Source: JANYCG01 sp031386665
Lineage (GTDB): Bacteria; Pseudomonadota; Gammaproteobacteria; Burkholderiales; Burkholderiaceae_C
Length of the DNA: 64,000 nt
Assembly (NCBI GenBank): GCA_031386665.1
Contig: JANNCN010000152.1
Span: forward strand, 1 to 64,000
Reading direction: 5' to 3'
Within the stretch, counting starts at the first letter, position 1; the number at the start of each line of letters is the position of its first letter. The position numbers and the translations under genes were made by a program. Of this stretch, positions 32,578-41,548 are shown piece after piece. The notes below the pieces were generated by a model, which was not told where the DNA came from, searched no databases, and saw only the letters and a list, made by a program, of their open reading frames with translations.

Positions 32578-33693
32578 ATGAACTTTGACTTTAGCGACGA
32601 CCAAGAGCAACTTCGCGACGCGGTTCGCAAATGGGTTGACAAGGGCTACAGCTTTGAGCGCCGCACCAGCATCGACAAAGCAGGCGGCTTCTCGCGCGAG
32701 GCCTACAGCGAACTGGCCGAACTGGGCTTGACCGGGCTGTTCGTGCCTGACGCCCACGGTGGTTTGGGCCTGGGGCCGATTGACGCGATGGTGGTGATGG
32801 GAGAACTGGGCCGGGGCCTGGTGCTTGAACCGCTGGCCCAAACCTTGATTGCAAGCGCGCTGCTGGCAGGCTACGCGCCACCCGCTGTGCAAGCCGCCTG
32901 GTTGCCCAAAATTGCCGACGGCAGCGCCCTGGTCGTGCTGGCGTACCAAGAGCGTGCCGCCCGCTACAACCTGGACATTTGCCAAGCCGCCGCCACCCAA
33001 GTGGGCGATGGCTGGACGGTCAGCGCCGCCAAGGGCATTGTCCCCGTGGGCGACATGGCCGATGCCTTCATCGTGCCCGCCGTCGTGGGCACCCGCATTG
33101 CGCTCTTTTTGGTAGAGCGAAGTGCTGCAGGCGTCACCACCCGGGGCTATGGCACGCAAGACGGTGGTCGCGCCGCCGAACTCAAACTGCACAACGCCCC
33201 CGCCACCTTGATCACCCTGGACGGTCTGACCGCGCTGGAACACGGCGTTGACATTGGCATTGCCGCAAGCTGTGCTGAGGCCGTGGGCGTGATGGATTCC
33301 ACCATGACCATCACCGCTGAGTACGTCAACACCCGCAAACAGTTTGGCGTGGCGATTGGCAGCTTCCAGGCGCTGCGGCATCGCGCGGCTGACATGAAAA
33401 TGCAGCTGGAACTGGCCCGCTCCATGAGCTACTACGCGTCGCTCAAGCTCAACGACGACCCCGCAGAGCGCCGCGCCGCCATGGCCCGAGCCAAGTACCA
33501 ACTCGGCAATTCGATGCGCTTTGTCGGCCAGCAAGCCATTCAATTGCATGGCGGCAACGGCGTGACCGACGAATACCCCATCAGCCACTACTTCAAGCGC
33601 TTGACGCAGTTGGAGATGACCTTTGGCGACACCTTGCACCACCTGGGTGAAGTCTCTGCCCGCATGACCGACACCGCCGGCGTTTTTGCCTGA
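32578..33693 (+). CDS. Acyl-CoA dehydrogenase, small-subunit type (PimD-like)
   Basis: The 371-residue partner begins MNFDFSDDQEQLRDAVRKWV and ends with the acyl-CoA dehydrogenase C-terminal helices (QLHGGNGVTDEYPISHYFKR). The usual N-terminal FAD motif (SEPGSGSD) is missing in this protein, which fits the small subunit of a heteromeric enzyme that shares the flavin site with its partner. The pair is separated by 125 bp that contain a GC-rich hairpin (32497-32513). It is followed after 40 bp by a lipoprotein hydrolase gene. Confidence 0.83.
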   Translation: MNFDFSDDQEQLRDAVRKWVDKGYSFERRTSIDKAGGFSREAYSELAELGLTGLFVPDAHGGLGLGPIDAMVVMGELGRGLVLEPLAQTLIASALLAGYAPPAVQAAWLPKIADGSALVVLAYQERAARYNLDICQAAATQVGDGWTVSAAKGIVPVGDMADAFIVPAVVGTRIALFLVERSAAGVTTRGYGTQDGGRAAELKLHNAPATLITLDGLTALEHGVDIGIAASCAEAVGVMDSTMTITAEYVNTRKQFGVAIGSFQALRHRAADMKMQLELARSMSYYASLKLNDDPAERRAAMARAKYQLGNSMRFVGQQAIQLHGGNGVTDEYPISHYFKRLTQLEMTFGDTLHHLGEVSARMTDTAGVFA

Positions 33694-33733
33694 ATGCGCC
33701 GCTCTGCCCAGCCAGCCACAGAAAGACCACGCC

Positions 33734-35140
33734 ATGACCACTCGCCGCTTGCTTCTATCCACCTGGTCCACCTTGGGCAGCCTGACTTTGCTCGGCGCGT
33801 GCGCCTTGCCTAATTCGAACCCTGCGGCGCCGAACCTGGAGGTTGCGCCCCCCATCGTTTTTGTCCACGGTAACGGCGACACCGCCGCCTTATGGCAAAC
33901 CACGCTGTGGCGCTTTGAGTCGAATGGCTGGCCGCGCGAGCGCTTGCACGCGATTGAGGTGCCCTACCCTTCGTCTCGCGCTGACGACAGCAAGGCGCAA
34001 CCCGGCACCACGTCAACGGCGGAGCACATGGCGTATTTGAAGGGCGAGGTGGACAAGGTGTTGAAGGCAACCGGGGCCAAGCAGGTCGTGCTGTTTGCCA
34101 ATTCGCGCGGTGGCAACGCAGTGCGCAATTACATTCAAAACGGTGGCGGCGTGGTCACGGTGTCGCACGCCATTTTGGGCGGCACGCCAAACCATGGCGT
34201 CTGGGCGATCAAGGGGTTTCGGGAATTCAATGAATTCTCTGGCACTGGCCCCTTTTTAATGGGCTTGAATACCGCCAAAAACGCCAATGGCGACGAGGTC
34301 ACTGGCCCCGTCAAGTGGATGACCATTCGCTCTGACAACAATGACAAATTTGCCCAACCTGACGGTTTGTGGATTGGGCAAAAAGGCACGGCCACGAATG
34401 TCACCTTTGCAGGCCCCGAGCTCAAAGGCGCGCAAAACGTCGTGCTGCCGCGCATCGACCACCGCGAAACCTCTTTTTCACCCGCTGCCTTTGCGGCCGC
34501 CTACCGCTTTGTCACTGGCAAAGCGCCCGCTAGCCTGGGTATTCAGCCCGAAAGCAGCGTGGTGCTGAATGGCCGAGTGACCGGCATGGGCGTTGACTCT
34601 GGCGACCCCAAATCAGGCAACGGCTTCAACAACCTGCCAGTGCCGGGCTCAAGCATCGAGGTGTTCGCAACCGATGCGGCAACCGGCGCGCGCCTGGGTT
34701 CTGCCGTTCACAGCAAAACCATTGGCCCAGACGGCCAATGGGGCCCGTTCAAACCTCAGGGCATGGTGCCGCATGAGTTTGTCATCAGTGCGCCAGGCTA
34801 TGCCACCACCCACATTTACCGCAGCCCGCTGCCCCGCTCCAGCGACATTTTCAACCTGCGGTTAGAGCGGCTGGCTGACGCAGACAAAACTGCGCAATCG
34901 GTGGTGACGCTGTTTCGCCCCCGCGGCTACTTTGACGCTGAGCGCGACAAACTAAGCTTTGACGGCAAAACCAGCCTGCCTGGGGTGCCACCCACCGGTT
35001 CTGGCATTGCGAATTCAAAAATCGTCATCACCCAAGCGGGCGTTCGCGCCATTGCAGGAGAATTCAATGGCGAGCGAATCACTGGCAGAACCTGGCCGGC
35101 ATCGGAAAACCGGGTGGTGCTGCTGGAAATCACGCAGTAA
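33734..35140 (+). CDS. Lipoprotein alpha/beta hydrolase (lipase/esterase type)
   Basis: The ATG at 33734 gives a 468-residue protein with a lipoprotein signal (TTRRLLLSTWSTLGSLTLLG then AC at residue 23, a lipobox). The hydrolase domain has the oxyanion strand PPIVFVHGNGDTAALW, the nucleophile FANSRGGNAVRNYI (AxSxG variant of GxSxG) and a possible His in LPRIDHRETSF near residue 245. The last 200 residues form beta-rich domains (VVLNGRVTGMGVDSGDPKSG and following) that may bind substrate or surface. The role may be lipid or polyester hydrolysis at the outer membrane; no evidence fixes it. Confidence 0.75.
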   Translation: MTTRRLLLSTWSTLGSLTLLGACALPNSNPAAPNLEVAPPIVFVHGNGDTAALWQTTLWRFESNGWPRERLHAIEVPYPSSRADDSKAQPGTTSTAEHMAYLKGEVDKVLKATGAKQVVLFANSRGGNAVRNYIQNGGGVVTVSHAILGGTPNHGVWAIKGFREFNEFSGTGPFLMGLNTAKNANGDEVTGPVKWMTIRSDNNDKFAQPDGLWIGQKGTATNVTFAGPELKGAQNVVLPRIDHRETSFSPAAFAAAYRFVTGKAPASLGIQPESSVVLNGRVTGMGVDSGDPKSGNGFNNLPVPGSSIEVFATDAATGARLGSAVHSKTIGPDGQWGPFKPQGMVPHEFVISAPGYATTHIYRSPLPRSSDIFNLRLERLADADKTAQSVVTLFRPRGYFDAERDKLSFDGKTSLPGVPPTGSGIANSKIVITQAGVRAIAGEFNGERITGRTWPASENRVVLLEITQ

Positions 35141-35261
35141 GTTTTGCACGCTGATTTCCTGCGTGAAGGTGCTGGGCGGACTTTCAATAAGCCGATAAAT
35201 TGCGTGACTTGACTGTGATGATGGGCGCAACCCAACTCACTTTCACACAAAGCTGCGCAAT

Positions 35262-36110
35262 GTGACTGCACCACCCAAGCCAAGCGGGGCCAATGACTGG
35301 ACGATTGACCAGGATTGGCAGCGCTACACCCCCCAAGACCACGCCACCTGGAAGACGCTTTTTGAGCGCCAATCCAAACTGCTGCCGGGGCGCGCCTGCG
35401 ACGAGTTTGTGCAGGGCATGCTGGACTTGCCGATTGGCGCAGAGCAAATTCCTGACTTTCGGCGCTTGAGCGATGTGCTGATGAAGCAAACTGGCTGGCA
35501 AGTGGTGGCCGTACCCGGACTGGTGCCTGATGAAGTTTTTTTTGACCACCTGGCGCACCGGCGCTTCCCTGCCGGGCAGTTCATTCGCCAGCCACATGAG
35601 CTGGACTATCTCGAAGAGCCCGACGTTTTTCATGACGTATTTGGCCACGTGCCCATGCTGATGAACCCTGCCATTGCAGACTACATCCAGGCCTATGGCG
35701 TGGGCGGTTTGCGGGCGCAAAAATTAGGTGTACTGGATCGCCTGGCCCGCGTGTACTGGTACACGGTGGAGTTCGGTCTGGTGCAACAAAAAGACGGCTT
35801 GCGCATTTATGGGGCGGGCATTGCGTCGTCGGCGTCCGAGACCATCTTTGCCCTGGACGACCCGTCACCCAACCGCATTGGGTTCGAGTTACCGCGTGTC
35901 ATGCGAACCCAGTACCGCATTGACGATTTTCAAGAAAGCTATTTTGTATTGAACCAGCTGGACGAGCTGCTTGAACTGGCCCACATCGACTTCAGCCCGC
36001 TGTACGATCAGGTTCAAAGCCTGCCCGATTTGGCCCCCGGCCAGGCGCTTGCGAGTGACAGCCTACTGAGCCAGGGCACCGGGCGATACCATCTGAATAA
36101 ACGACAATAA
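35262..36110 (+). CDS. phhA: Phenylalanine 4-monooxygenase
   Basis: The enzyme hydroxylates phenylalanine to tyrosine with tetrahydrobiopterin, iron and O2. The start is a GTG at 35262. The 282-residue protein has the ligand triad: the two His of DVFHDVFGHVPMLMNP near residue 122-127 and the Glu of YWYTVEFGLVQQ near residue 168. The flanks FPAGQFIRQPHELDYLEEPD and YGAGIASSASETIFAL are typical. It faces the convergent Lrp-type gene and lies upstream of hppD, forming a Phe/Tyr catabolic group. Confidence 0.95.
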   Translation: MTAPPKPSGANDWTIDQDWQRYTPQDHATWKTLFERQSKLLPGRACDEFVQGMLDLPIGAEQIPDFRRLSDVLMKQTGWQVVAVPGLVPDEVFFDHLAHRRFPAGQFIRQPHELDYLEEPDVFHDVFGHVPMLMNPAIADYIQAYGVGGLRAQKLGVLDRLARVYWYTVEFGLVQQKDGLRIYGAGIASSASETIFALDDPSPNRIGFELPRVMRTQYRIDDFQESYFVLNQLDELLELAHIDFSPLYDQVQSLPDLAPGQALASDSLLSQGTGRYHLNKRQ

Positions 36111-36126
36111 GTAAGCGCCAACCGCC

Positions 36127-36600
36127 CTAAACAGGCACGGCCGTGGTGTGCTTCACCCGATCCATCACAAAACTGGTTTTGCAGTCTTGCACGCTGGGGT
36201 GTTTGAGCAAAGTGTCCATGATGAAGTGGCTGTAGTGGGCCATGTCGCGCACCACCAGGCGCAGCAAATAGTCCATCTCGCCCGTCATCGCGGCGCATTC
36301 CACCACTTCGGGCCAGGCTTGCACGCTGGCGCGAAACACGTCCATCGGGTTGCGTTTGTGGCCTTCAGTCAGCTTTTCCAGCCGCACACTGATATAGGCC
36401 GTCAGCCCCAAACCCACAGCCTCGGGCTTGACCAAGGCCACGTAACGGTCAATCACCTTGGCCTCTTCAAGCCGCTTGACCCGGCGCAACACGGCGCTGG
36501 GCGACAGGCCAACCTGCTCGGCAATTTGGTCGTAAGTGGCGCGGCCATCTTGCTGAAGGCTGCGCAAAATATGCCGATCTAGCTTGTCAAGTGTTTCCAT
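36127..36600 (-). CDS. Lrp/AsnC-family transcriptional regulator
   Basis: The 157-residue protein has an N-terminal helix-turn-helix (LDRHILRSLQQDGRATYDQI, then AEQVGLSPSAVLRRVKRLEE) and a C-terminal RAM ligand domain (AYISVRLEKLTEG..., VVECAAMTGEMDYLLRLVVR). Such regulators bind amino acids. It lies between phhA (convergent) and hppD (divergent, 150 bp between the starts), so control of one or both by phenylalanine or tyrosine is the natural inference. Confidence 0.9.
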   Translation of the reverse strand: METLDKLDRHILRSLQQDGRATYDQIAEQVGLSPSAVLRRVKRLEEAKVIDRYVALVKPEAVGLGLTAYISVRLEKLTEGHKRNPMDVFRASVQAWPEVVECAAMTGEMDYLLRLVVRDMAHYSHFIMDTLLKHPSVQDCKTSFVMDRVKHTTAVPV

Positions 36601-36750
36601 CTTGGTAATTTAGCTCCTTTGTTGCGGCAAACTGCACTATAGCGCCGCATAACGCAAAAATCATGCGTGGCAATTGGGCGATGATTCGAAGCAGCTTGCA
36701 AACGCCATAACGTACCTCGTGCTCCCTAAGCCCCTTACGAAAGACCCGCC

Positions 36751-37869
36751 ATGACCGACCTGTTTGACAACCCCATGGGCCTGATGGGCTTTGAATTTGT
36801 CGAGTTCGCATCGCCCACGCCAGGGCTGCTGGAACCGATTTTTGAGCGCATGGGCTTCACGATGGTGGCCAAACACCGCTCCAAAGACGTGGTGTTGTAC
36901 CGCCAGGGCGAGATCAACTTCATCGTCAACCGCGAACCCAAAAGCGTGGCGGGCTTTTTTGCAGCGGAACACGGCCCCTGCGCCTGCGGCATGGCGTTTC
37001 GGGTGAAAGACTCGCATCTGGCCTACGCCCGCGCTCTGGAACTTGGCGCCCAGCCGATTGAAATCAAAACTGGCCCAATGGAGCTGAACCTGCCCGCCAT
37101 CAAAGGCATTGGCGGCGCGCCGCTTTACCTGATTGACCGCTTTGAGGACGGCAAATCCATCTATGACATTGACTTTTTGTTCGTCGACGGGGTCGACCGC
37201 CACCCGCGCGGCCACGGCTTGAAATTGATCGACCATTTAACCCACAACGTCTACCGGGGGCGCATGGCGTTTTGGGCCGACTACTACACCAAGCTTTTCA
37301 ACTTCAGAGAGATTCGCTTCTTTGACATCAAGGGCGAGTACACGGGGCTCACATCCAAAGCCCTGACCGCGCCCGACGGCAAAATTCGCATCCCGCTGAA
37401 CGAAGAGTCGCGCCAGGGCGGTGGGCAAATTGAAGAGTACTTGATGAAGTTCAACGGCGAAGGCATTCAGCACATCGCCATGATTTGCGATGACCTGCTG
37501 GCCACCGTGGACAGTCTGGCTCTGGCAGGCGTGCCGCTAATGACCGCCCCGAGCGACAGCTATTACGACATGCTGGAGGGTCGCTTGCCAGGCCACGGCC
37601 AACCGGTGGCGGAACTGCAAACACGCGGCATTTTGCTGGACGGCAGCACGGACGCTACCGCTGGGGCTGGCGGATCAGGCAGTGGGACTGAAGCGCCACG
37701 CACCCCGCGCCTGCTGCTGCAAATCTTCTCGCAAATGCAGCTTGGCCCGGTGTTTTTTGAATTTATCCAGCGCAAAGGCGACGAAGGCTTTGGCGAAGGC
37801 AATTTCAAAGCCTTGTTTGAGTCGCTGGAGCGCGACCAGATTCAGCGGGGGGCGCTGGAAGTTGCTTGA
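36751..37869 (+). CDS. hppD: 4-hydroxyphenylpyruvate dioxygenase
   Basis: The enzyme converts 4-hydroxyphenylpyruvate to homogentisate. The 372-residue protein has the three iron ligands of the family: His in LKLIDHLTHNVYRGRM, His in GEGIQHIAMICDDL and Glu in GPVFFEFIQRKGDEGFGEGN, plus NPMGLMGFEFVEFASP at the N-terminus. Near residue 295 a Gly/Ala/Ser-rich insert (TAGAGGSGSGTEAPRT) replaces the short loop of most relatives. No homogentisate dioxygenase gene is present nearby. It diverges from the Lrp-type gene. Confidence 0.95.
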   Translation: MTDLFDNPMGLMGFEFVEFASPTPGLLEPIFERMGFTMVAKHRSKDVVLYRQGEINFIVNREPKSVAGFFAAEHGPCACGMAFRVKDSHLAYARALELGAQPIEIKTGPMELNLPAIKGIGGAPLYLIDRFEDGKSIYDIDFLFVDGVDRHPRGHGLKLIDHLTHNVYRGRMAFWADYYTKLFNFREIRFFDIKGEYTGLTSKALTAPDGKIRIPLNEESRQGGGQIEEYLMKFNGEGIQHIAMICDDLLATVDSLALAGVPLMTAPSDSYYDMLEGRLPGHGQPVAELQTRGILLDGSTDATAGAGGSGSGTEAPRTPRLLLQIFSQMQLGPVFFEFIQRKGDEGFGEGNFKALFESLERDQIQRGALEVA

Positions 37870-37927
37870 TTTGCATCAACTGCGCCGGGCGCACCGCAAG
37901 GAGCGGCATGGCAAGCTGATGGGAAAC

Positions 37928-38057
37928 TTCATATCACCGGTGATATGAAATGCCTTAAAACATACCCAAAATGGGTATTTTGGCTGCAATTCATAGATAA
38001 ATAGGCCTCTAGCTCCCGAATTTATTCAATAGTTTGCTATGTTAATTATAGCAAACT
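37928..38057 (-). repeat. Modular intergenic repeat, copy D
   Basis: In minus orientation the head TTGCTATAATTAACATAGCA, ACTATTGAATAAATTCGG and GAGCTAGAGGCCTATTT match the consensus. A small hairpin (ATACCC, 5 nt, GGGTAT) follows, then the tail at 37928-37949, a perfect 22-bp palindrome with half-site TTCATATCACC. This tail has the same design as the second tail of copy C. The head stops 3 bp short of the stop codon of the next gene (38061), so the element ends at that gene's 3' boundary. Confidence 0.86.
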
Positions 38058-38060
38058 ACG

Positions 38061-38810
38061 TCAATCATCAACACCCGCCATCTGAGCCAATTCGCCCGAC
38101 ATGGCAATTCGCACGCCCGCCTTGCCCTCGGTCACCATGCGGTGCAAGGCGGCAGCGACATCAGCCGCTTCAATGGCCCGGTAATTGGCGGGTATCAAAA
38201 AACTGGCCGCACGCATCAAGGCCAGGCCAATTTGCTCGGCGGGGCGAGCGGTTTGCTTCAATGACGCGCGGTCGCCCGCCAGCATGCTGGGGCGGGCAAT
38301 GCTGACTGAATCAAAACCCAATTGCGCTACGGCGGCTTCCATCTCACTTTTGATGCGGTTGTAAAACACGCCAGATTTGGCATTGGCCCCCATGGCGCTG
38401 ACTACGCCCAGGCGCATGGGTGGCGACGCGTTTTGGGAACCGCCAGATGGCTTGCCTGCCCGTTTTGCAGAGTGCGTCCCAGATTGCAGGGCCGCTTGGG
38501 CGACCGCCACCACAGCATCCAAATCAACCGCCTTGAACGCTTCTTGGCTGCCCGCCACTTTGATCGTCGTGCCCAAGGTGCAATAAACATCATGCACTGT
38601 GGGCAAATTGGCCAATTTGGCCACCGCACCGGGGCCAGTCAGGTCAATCACATGGGCTGTTAGTTTGGGGTGTTTCAGCGCGGGCGCGCGCCTGCCAACG
38701 CAGTGCACGGCGCTGTAGCGGCGATCTGCCAAGAGCAGATTAAGCAACTCGGCGCCCACCAGGCCAGTCGCACCGGCCAGCAGTGCAATTCGTTCGTTTT
38801 TTTGGATCAT
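38061..38810 (-). CDS. NAD(P)-binding Rossmann oxidoreductase (atypical SDR)
   Basis: The 249-residue protein starts with the dinucleotide motif IALLAGATGLVGAELLNLL and contains YCTLGTTIKVAGSQEAF and RLGVVSAMGANAKSG, followed by YNRIKSEMEAAVAQLGFDSV, which is the pattern of CC3/Htatip2-like and YbbI-like SDR proteins. The active-site Tyr/Lys are likely the Y and K of FYNRIKSE. The substrate is unknown. It ends just at repeat copy D and diverges from the DUF1428 gene. Confidence 0.75.
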   Translation of the reverse strand: MIQKNERIALLAGATGLVGAELLNLLLADRRYSAVHCVGRRAPALKHPKLTAHVIDLTGPGAVAKLANLPTVHDVYCTLGTTIKVAGSQEAFKAVDLDAVVAVAQAALQSGTHSAKRAGKPSGGSQNASPPMRLGVVSAMGANAKSGVFYNRIKSEMEAAVAQLGFDSVSIARPSMLAGDRASLKQTARPAEQIGLALMRAASFLIPANYRAIEAADVAAALHRMVTEGKAGVRIAMSGELAQMAGVDD

Positions 38811-38905
38811 GGGCGCATGATAGGCCTGCCACCGCTCTTGCGGCCGGGTTCTTGACAGCCAGGGCCGTGGTCGGTAAATTTGAATTCCTCAACCAAGGAC
38901 TTCAC

Positions 38906-39259
38906 ATGAACTACGTCGATGGATTTGTCGCCTCAGTGCCGAACGCCAACAAAGAAGCTTTCCGTCTGCACGCCGAACGTGCCGCAGGCATCTTCAAAGA
39001 GTTCGGTGCGTTGACGGTGGTCGATTGCTGGGGCGACGACGTGCCAGAAGGCAAGCTGACCTCGTTTCCAATGGCAGTGAAGTGCGAGCCGCAAGAAACC
39101 GTGGTGTTCTCCTGGGTCACCTGGCCCTCGCGCGCGGTGCGAGATGAGGGCTGGAAAAACGTCATGGCCGATCCGCGCATGCAGTCGGACGCAGGCGTCA
39201 TGCCATTTGATGGCAAGCGCATGATTTACGGCGGCTTTCAGATCATTGCGAGCCAATAA
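38906..39259 (+). CDS. DUF1428-family protein
   Basis: The start at 38906 follows AAGGAC. The 117-residue protein matches DUF1428 throughout: MNYVDGFVASVPNANKEAFR, GALTVVDCWGDDVPEGK, TSFPMAVKCEPQETVVFSWV and MPFDGKRMIYGGF. It is a small alpha/beta-barrel (monooxygenase-fold) family of unknown role, sometimes listed as an RNA-signal recognition particle relative without support. It is a single-gene unit. Confidence 0.9.
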   Translation: MNYVDGFVASVPNANKEAFRLHAERAAGIFKEFGALTVVDCWGDDVPEGKLTSFPMAVKCEPQETVVFSWVTWPSRAVRDEGWKNVMADPRMQSDAGVMPFDGKRMIYGGFQIIASQ

Positions 39260-39344
39260 GGCTCCAAGCTGACCTTAACCTGGCCCCGACCTGGCCTTAC
39301 CCGCAACGCAGTTGGGCGTCGGCCCCTGCGAATAAACTAGGGCC

Positions 39345-39926
39345 ATGTCCCTAGACGCTCTATTTATCTCCGCGGGCGTGGTCGCGCTGGCCGAAATCGG
39401 CGACAAAACCCAGCTTTTGGCCTTCATTTTGGCAGCCCGCTTCAAAAGGCCAGTTCCCATTGTTCTGGGCATTCTGGCGGCCACTTTGATCAATCATGGT
39501 TTGGCGGGTGCGTTGGGTGCTTGGGTGACCACCGTGGTCAGCCCCGACGCGATGCGCTGGATTTTGGGCGCGTCCTTTATAGGCATGGCGATTTGGACGC
39601 TGATTCCCGACAAAATTGAAAAAGAAGAAGCCCAGATTGCCAACCGCCTGGGGGTGTTTGGGGCCACGTTTGTGACCTTCTTTTTGGCCGAAATGGGTGA
39701 CAAAACGCAAATTGCCACCATCGCTTTGGCCGCCCACTTTGCCGCCCCCGTCACTGTGATTGCTGGCACCACATTGGGCATGCTGTTGGCAGACGTTCCA
39801 GCCGTGTTTGCTGGCAACAAGTTCGCCGACAAAATCCCCATGAAACTGGTGCATTCCATTGCCGCCGCGATCTTCGCAGCGATGGGAATGTTGACCTTGT
39901 TTCAGGCAGAAAAATGGTTCAGTTAG
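39345..39926 (+). CDS. Gdt1/TMEM165 (UPF0016) family cation transporter
   Basis: The 193-residue protein has six hydrophobic segments and the two signature loops LAEIGDKTQLLAFILAARF and LAEMGDKTQIATIALAAHFA (E-x-G-D-K-T/S). Bacterial members export Mn2+ or exchange Ca2+/Mn2+ for protons. The two halves are an internal duplication. I looked for a yybP-ykoY Mn riboswitch in the 85 bp upstream and see none. Confidence 0.88.
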   Translation: MSLDALFISAGVVALAEIGDKTQLLAFILAARFKRPVPIVLGILAATLINHGLAGALGAWVTTVVSPDAMRWILGASFIGMAIWTLIPDKIEKEEAQIANRLGVFGATFVTFFLAEMGDKTQIATIALAAHFAAPVTVIAGTTLGMLLADVPAVFAGNKFADKIPMKLVHSIAAAIFAAMGMLTLFQAEKWFS

Positions 39927-40222
39927 CACAACGCCAAACAGTAACCTGCGCTCCACTCTAAGCGCTTCGCAAGGCGCAGCAAAGCACCCGCCTCGCAGTC
40001 GCAGCTTGTCACCAAATCGTCACTGAATTCGGATTCAATTGCAAGTTGCTTCACTAGCTTGGCAAAGTGCGTTTGCCAAGTGCCAGCGATGCTCTTCGAC
40101 TGAATTCAGAATTGAAAAAAATCCAGCAAATCCAGCAAACCCTCGTCATTTGGGTTGATCGCCTTGGTTGCAGACTGCACACTGGCGCAAGGCTCGGATT
40201 GAGCCCTTTGCCTGCTGGTTGG

Positions 40223-41404
40223 GTGCAGAGGCTTCGAGGCAAACTAGTTGCCTTTCGGTTTGCCTGCCGCCTGGCATCCATATTGGCGCTGGCTGGCGTT
40301 TGCAACGATGTTTTCGCTGAGGATGCCGCTCAGGGCGCAAAGCTCTACATGCGCCTGGCCAATGATTCTTGGTCGTGTGTGTCTTGTCACGGCCCTGACC
40401 CAGGCGCGAACCGCAACAACATTCTGCGGGCAGCAGATCGGCCCGAGACGCTTGTCAAGGTGATAAGCACGGTCAGCGCCATGGGGTTTTTGAGCTCACA
40501 ACTGACTGAGGTTGACCGCGCTGATGTCACCGCATTTCTTGGCAATATCGTGCGGATCAATGACCCATCTGCAGCCTTGCGAGTTTGGCCTGTGACATTG
40601 GAATTTGGACACATACCCGTCGGCGGCACATCGGCACGGCAGTTTGTGAGCATTGGCAACCCATCCACTGCGTCGGCACCGGTGCTCGTTTCTGTCCTTG
40701 CAACCGACCTGGCAATTGCTCTGACCCATGACTGCCCTGCCAGCCTTTCCCCAGGTTCTTCGTGCGAGGCCAGTGTCACTTTGAACCCAAACGCAGTGGG
40801 GCTTTTGCGCGCTGCAGTGGTCGTCAACAGCCCAGCCCTGTCGCAGCCGATGGTGGTGGGTCTGACTGGTTATGGCAGCATCGGGCCACTTAGCCAATTG
40901 GCTTGGGTGCAATCGGCCCCCGATGTGCGATTTGAGGCTGAAAAAGGCGGGCCAAGCGTGATGCACACCCTAACTTTGAGCAACCCCGGCACCATGCCAG
41001 TCGAATTGGCCTGGACCAGCATCACCGGGCCAAATGCCAACCAGTTCAAGCTGCAAGGCCGCTGTGCGAGTAGCAGCATGTTGCAAGCTGGCACCCGGTG
41101 TGATCTCACCGTGACCTACACACCCAGCCAATTTGCCGAATCCAAAGCAGTTTTGCAACTGCGCAGCAACCAAGGCAACCCACCCGCCCTGCGCCTTGAC
41201 GGCATTGCAATAAGCCCTCAGACCACTGCCGCACCCATCGAGCCCCTGACCACCACCACGGGCGGTGGCTGCTCGATTGGCCCGCCCAATCAGCGCGGTC
41301 ACGATCCTGCGCTGTGGTTGATGGTTTTGATCGCTGCAGGCGTTTCTGTTTTGCGGTCGCTTTTGAGGCCTTTCGCGATGCCCAAAATAGGAAAACCGGC
41401 ATGA
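40223..41404 (+). CDS. Exported cytochrome c-like / ASH-repeat protein with JDVT-CTERM tail
   Basis: The start is uncertain; a GTG at 40223 places a signal peptide (VAFRFACRLASILALAGVCN, cleaved after DVFA) at the N-terminus, and an upstream GTG at 40067 is less likely. Residues about 40-110 contain a single heme-binding motif CVSCH (SCVSCHGPDPGANRNNILRA) and a cytochrome c-like fold. Two immunoglobulin-like ASH/choice-of-anchor-D domains follow (WPVTLEFGHIPVGGTSARQF and MHTLTLSNPGTMPVELAWTS). The C-terminus GGGCSIGPPNQRGHDPALWL, a hydrophobic segment and a basic end fit the JDVT-CTERM sorting signal. It suggests a surface or membrane-anchored electron carrier. Confidence 0.7.
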   Translation: MQRLRGKLVAFRFACRLASILALAGVCNDVFAEDAAQGAKLYMRLANDSWSCVSCHGPDPGANRNNILRAADRPETLVKVISTVSAMGFLSSQLTEVDRADVTAFLGNIVRINDPSAALRVWPVTLEFGHIPVGGTSARQFVSIGNPSTASAPVLVSVLATDLAIALTHDCPASLSPGSSCEASVTLNPNAVGLLRAAVVVNSPALSQPMVVGLTGYGSIGPLSQLAWVQSAPDVRFEAEKGGPSVMHTLTLSNPGTMPVELAWTSITGPNANQFKLQGRCASSSMLQAGTRCDLTVTYTPSQFAESKAVLQLRSNQGNPPALRLDGIAISPQTTAAPIEPLTTTTGGGCSIGPPNQRGHDPALWLMVLIAAGVSVLRSLLRPFAMPKIGKPA

Positions 41405-41548
41405 CACCCGGCCTGTCTCGGCGGACTTGAATCACCGGCGTGCTGCCCCTGCGCTTCAAGGGGAGCCGTACGAAGTCAAACGCAGGAAATATTGGCACAT
41501 AAGGCTCCTTCGATTCATACATTCAAGTCACCTAGAAGCAAATTCGTT

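Noticed and set aside
32434..33903. Long minus-strand open frame opposite the small acyl-CoA dehydrogenase (489 codons)
   Set aside because: It covers a well supported enzyme gene on the other strand and has no domain or ribosome binding site.
39260..39344. Possible manganese riboswitch (yybP-ykoY) before the Gdt1-type transporter
   Set aside because: The 85 bp show no matching conserved bases or folding pattern.
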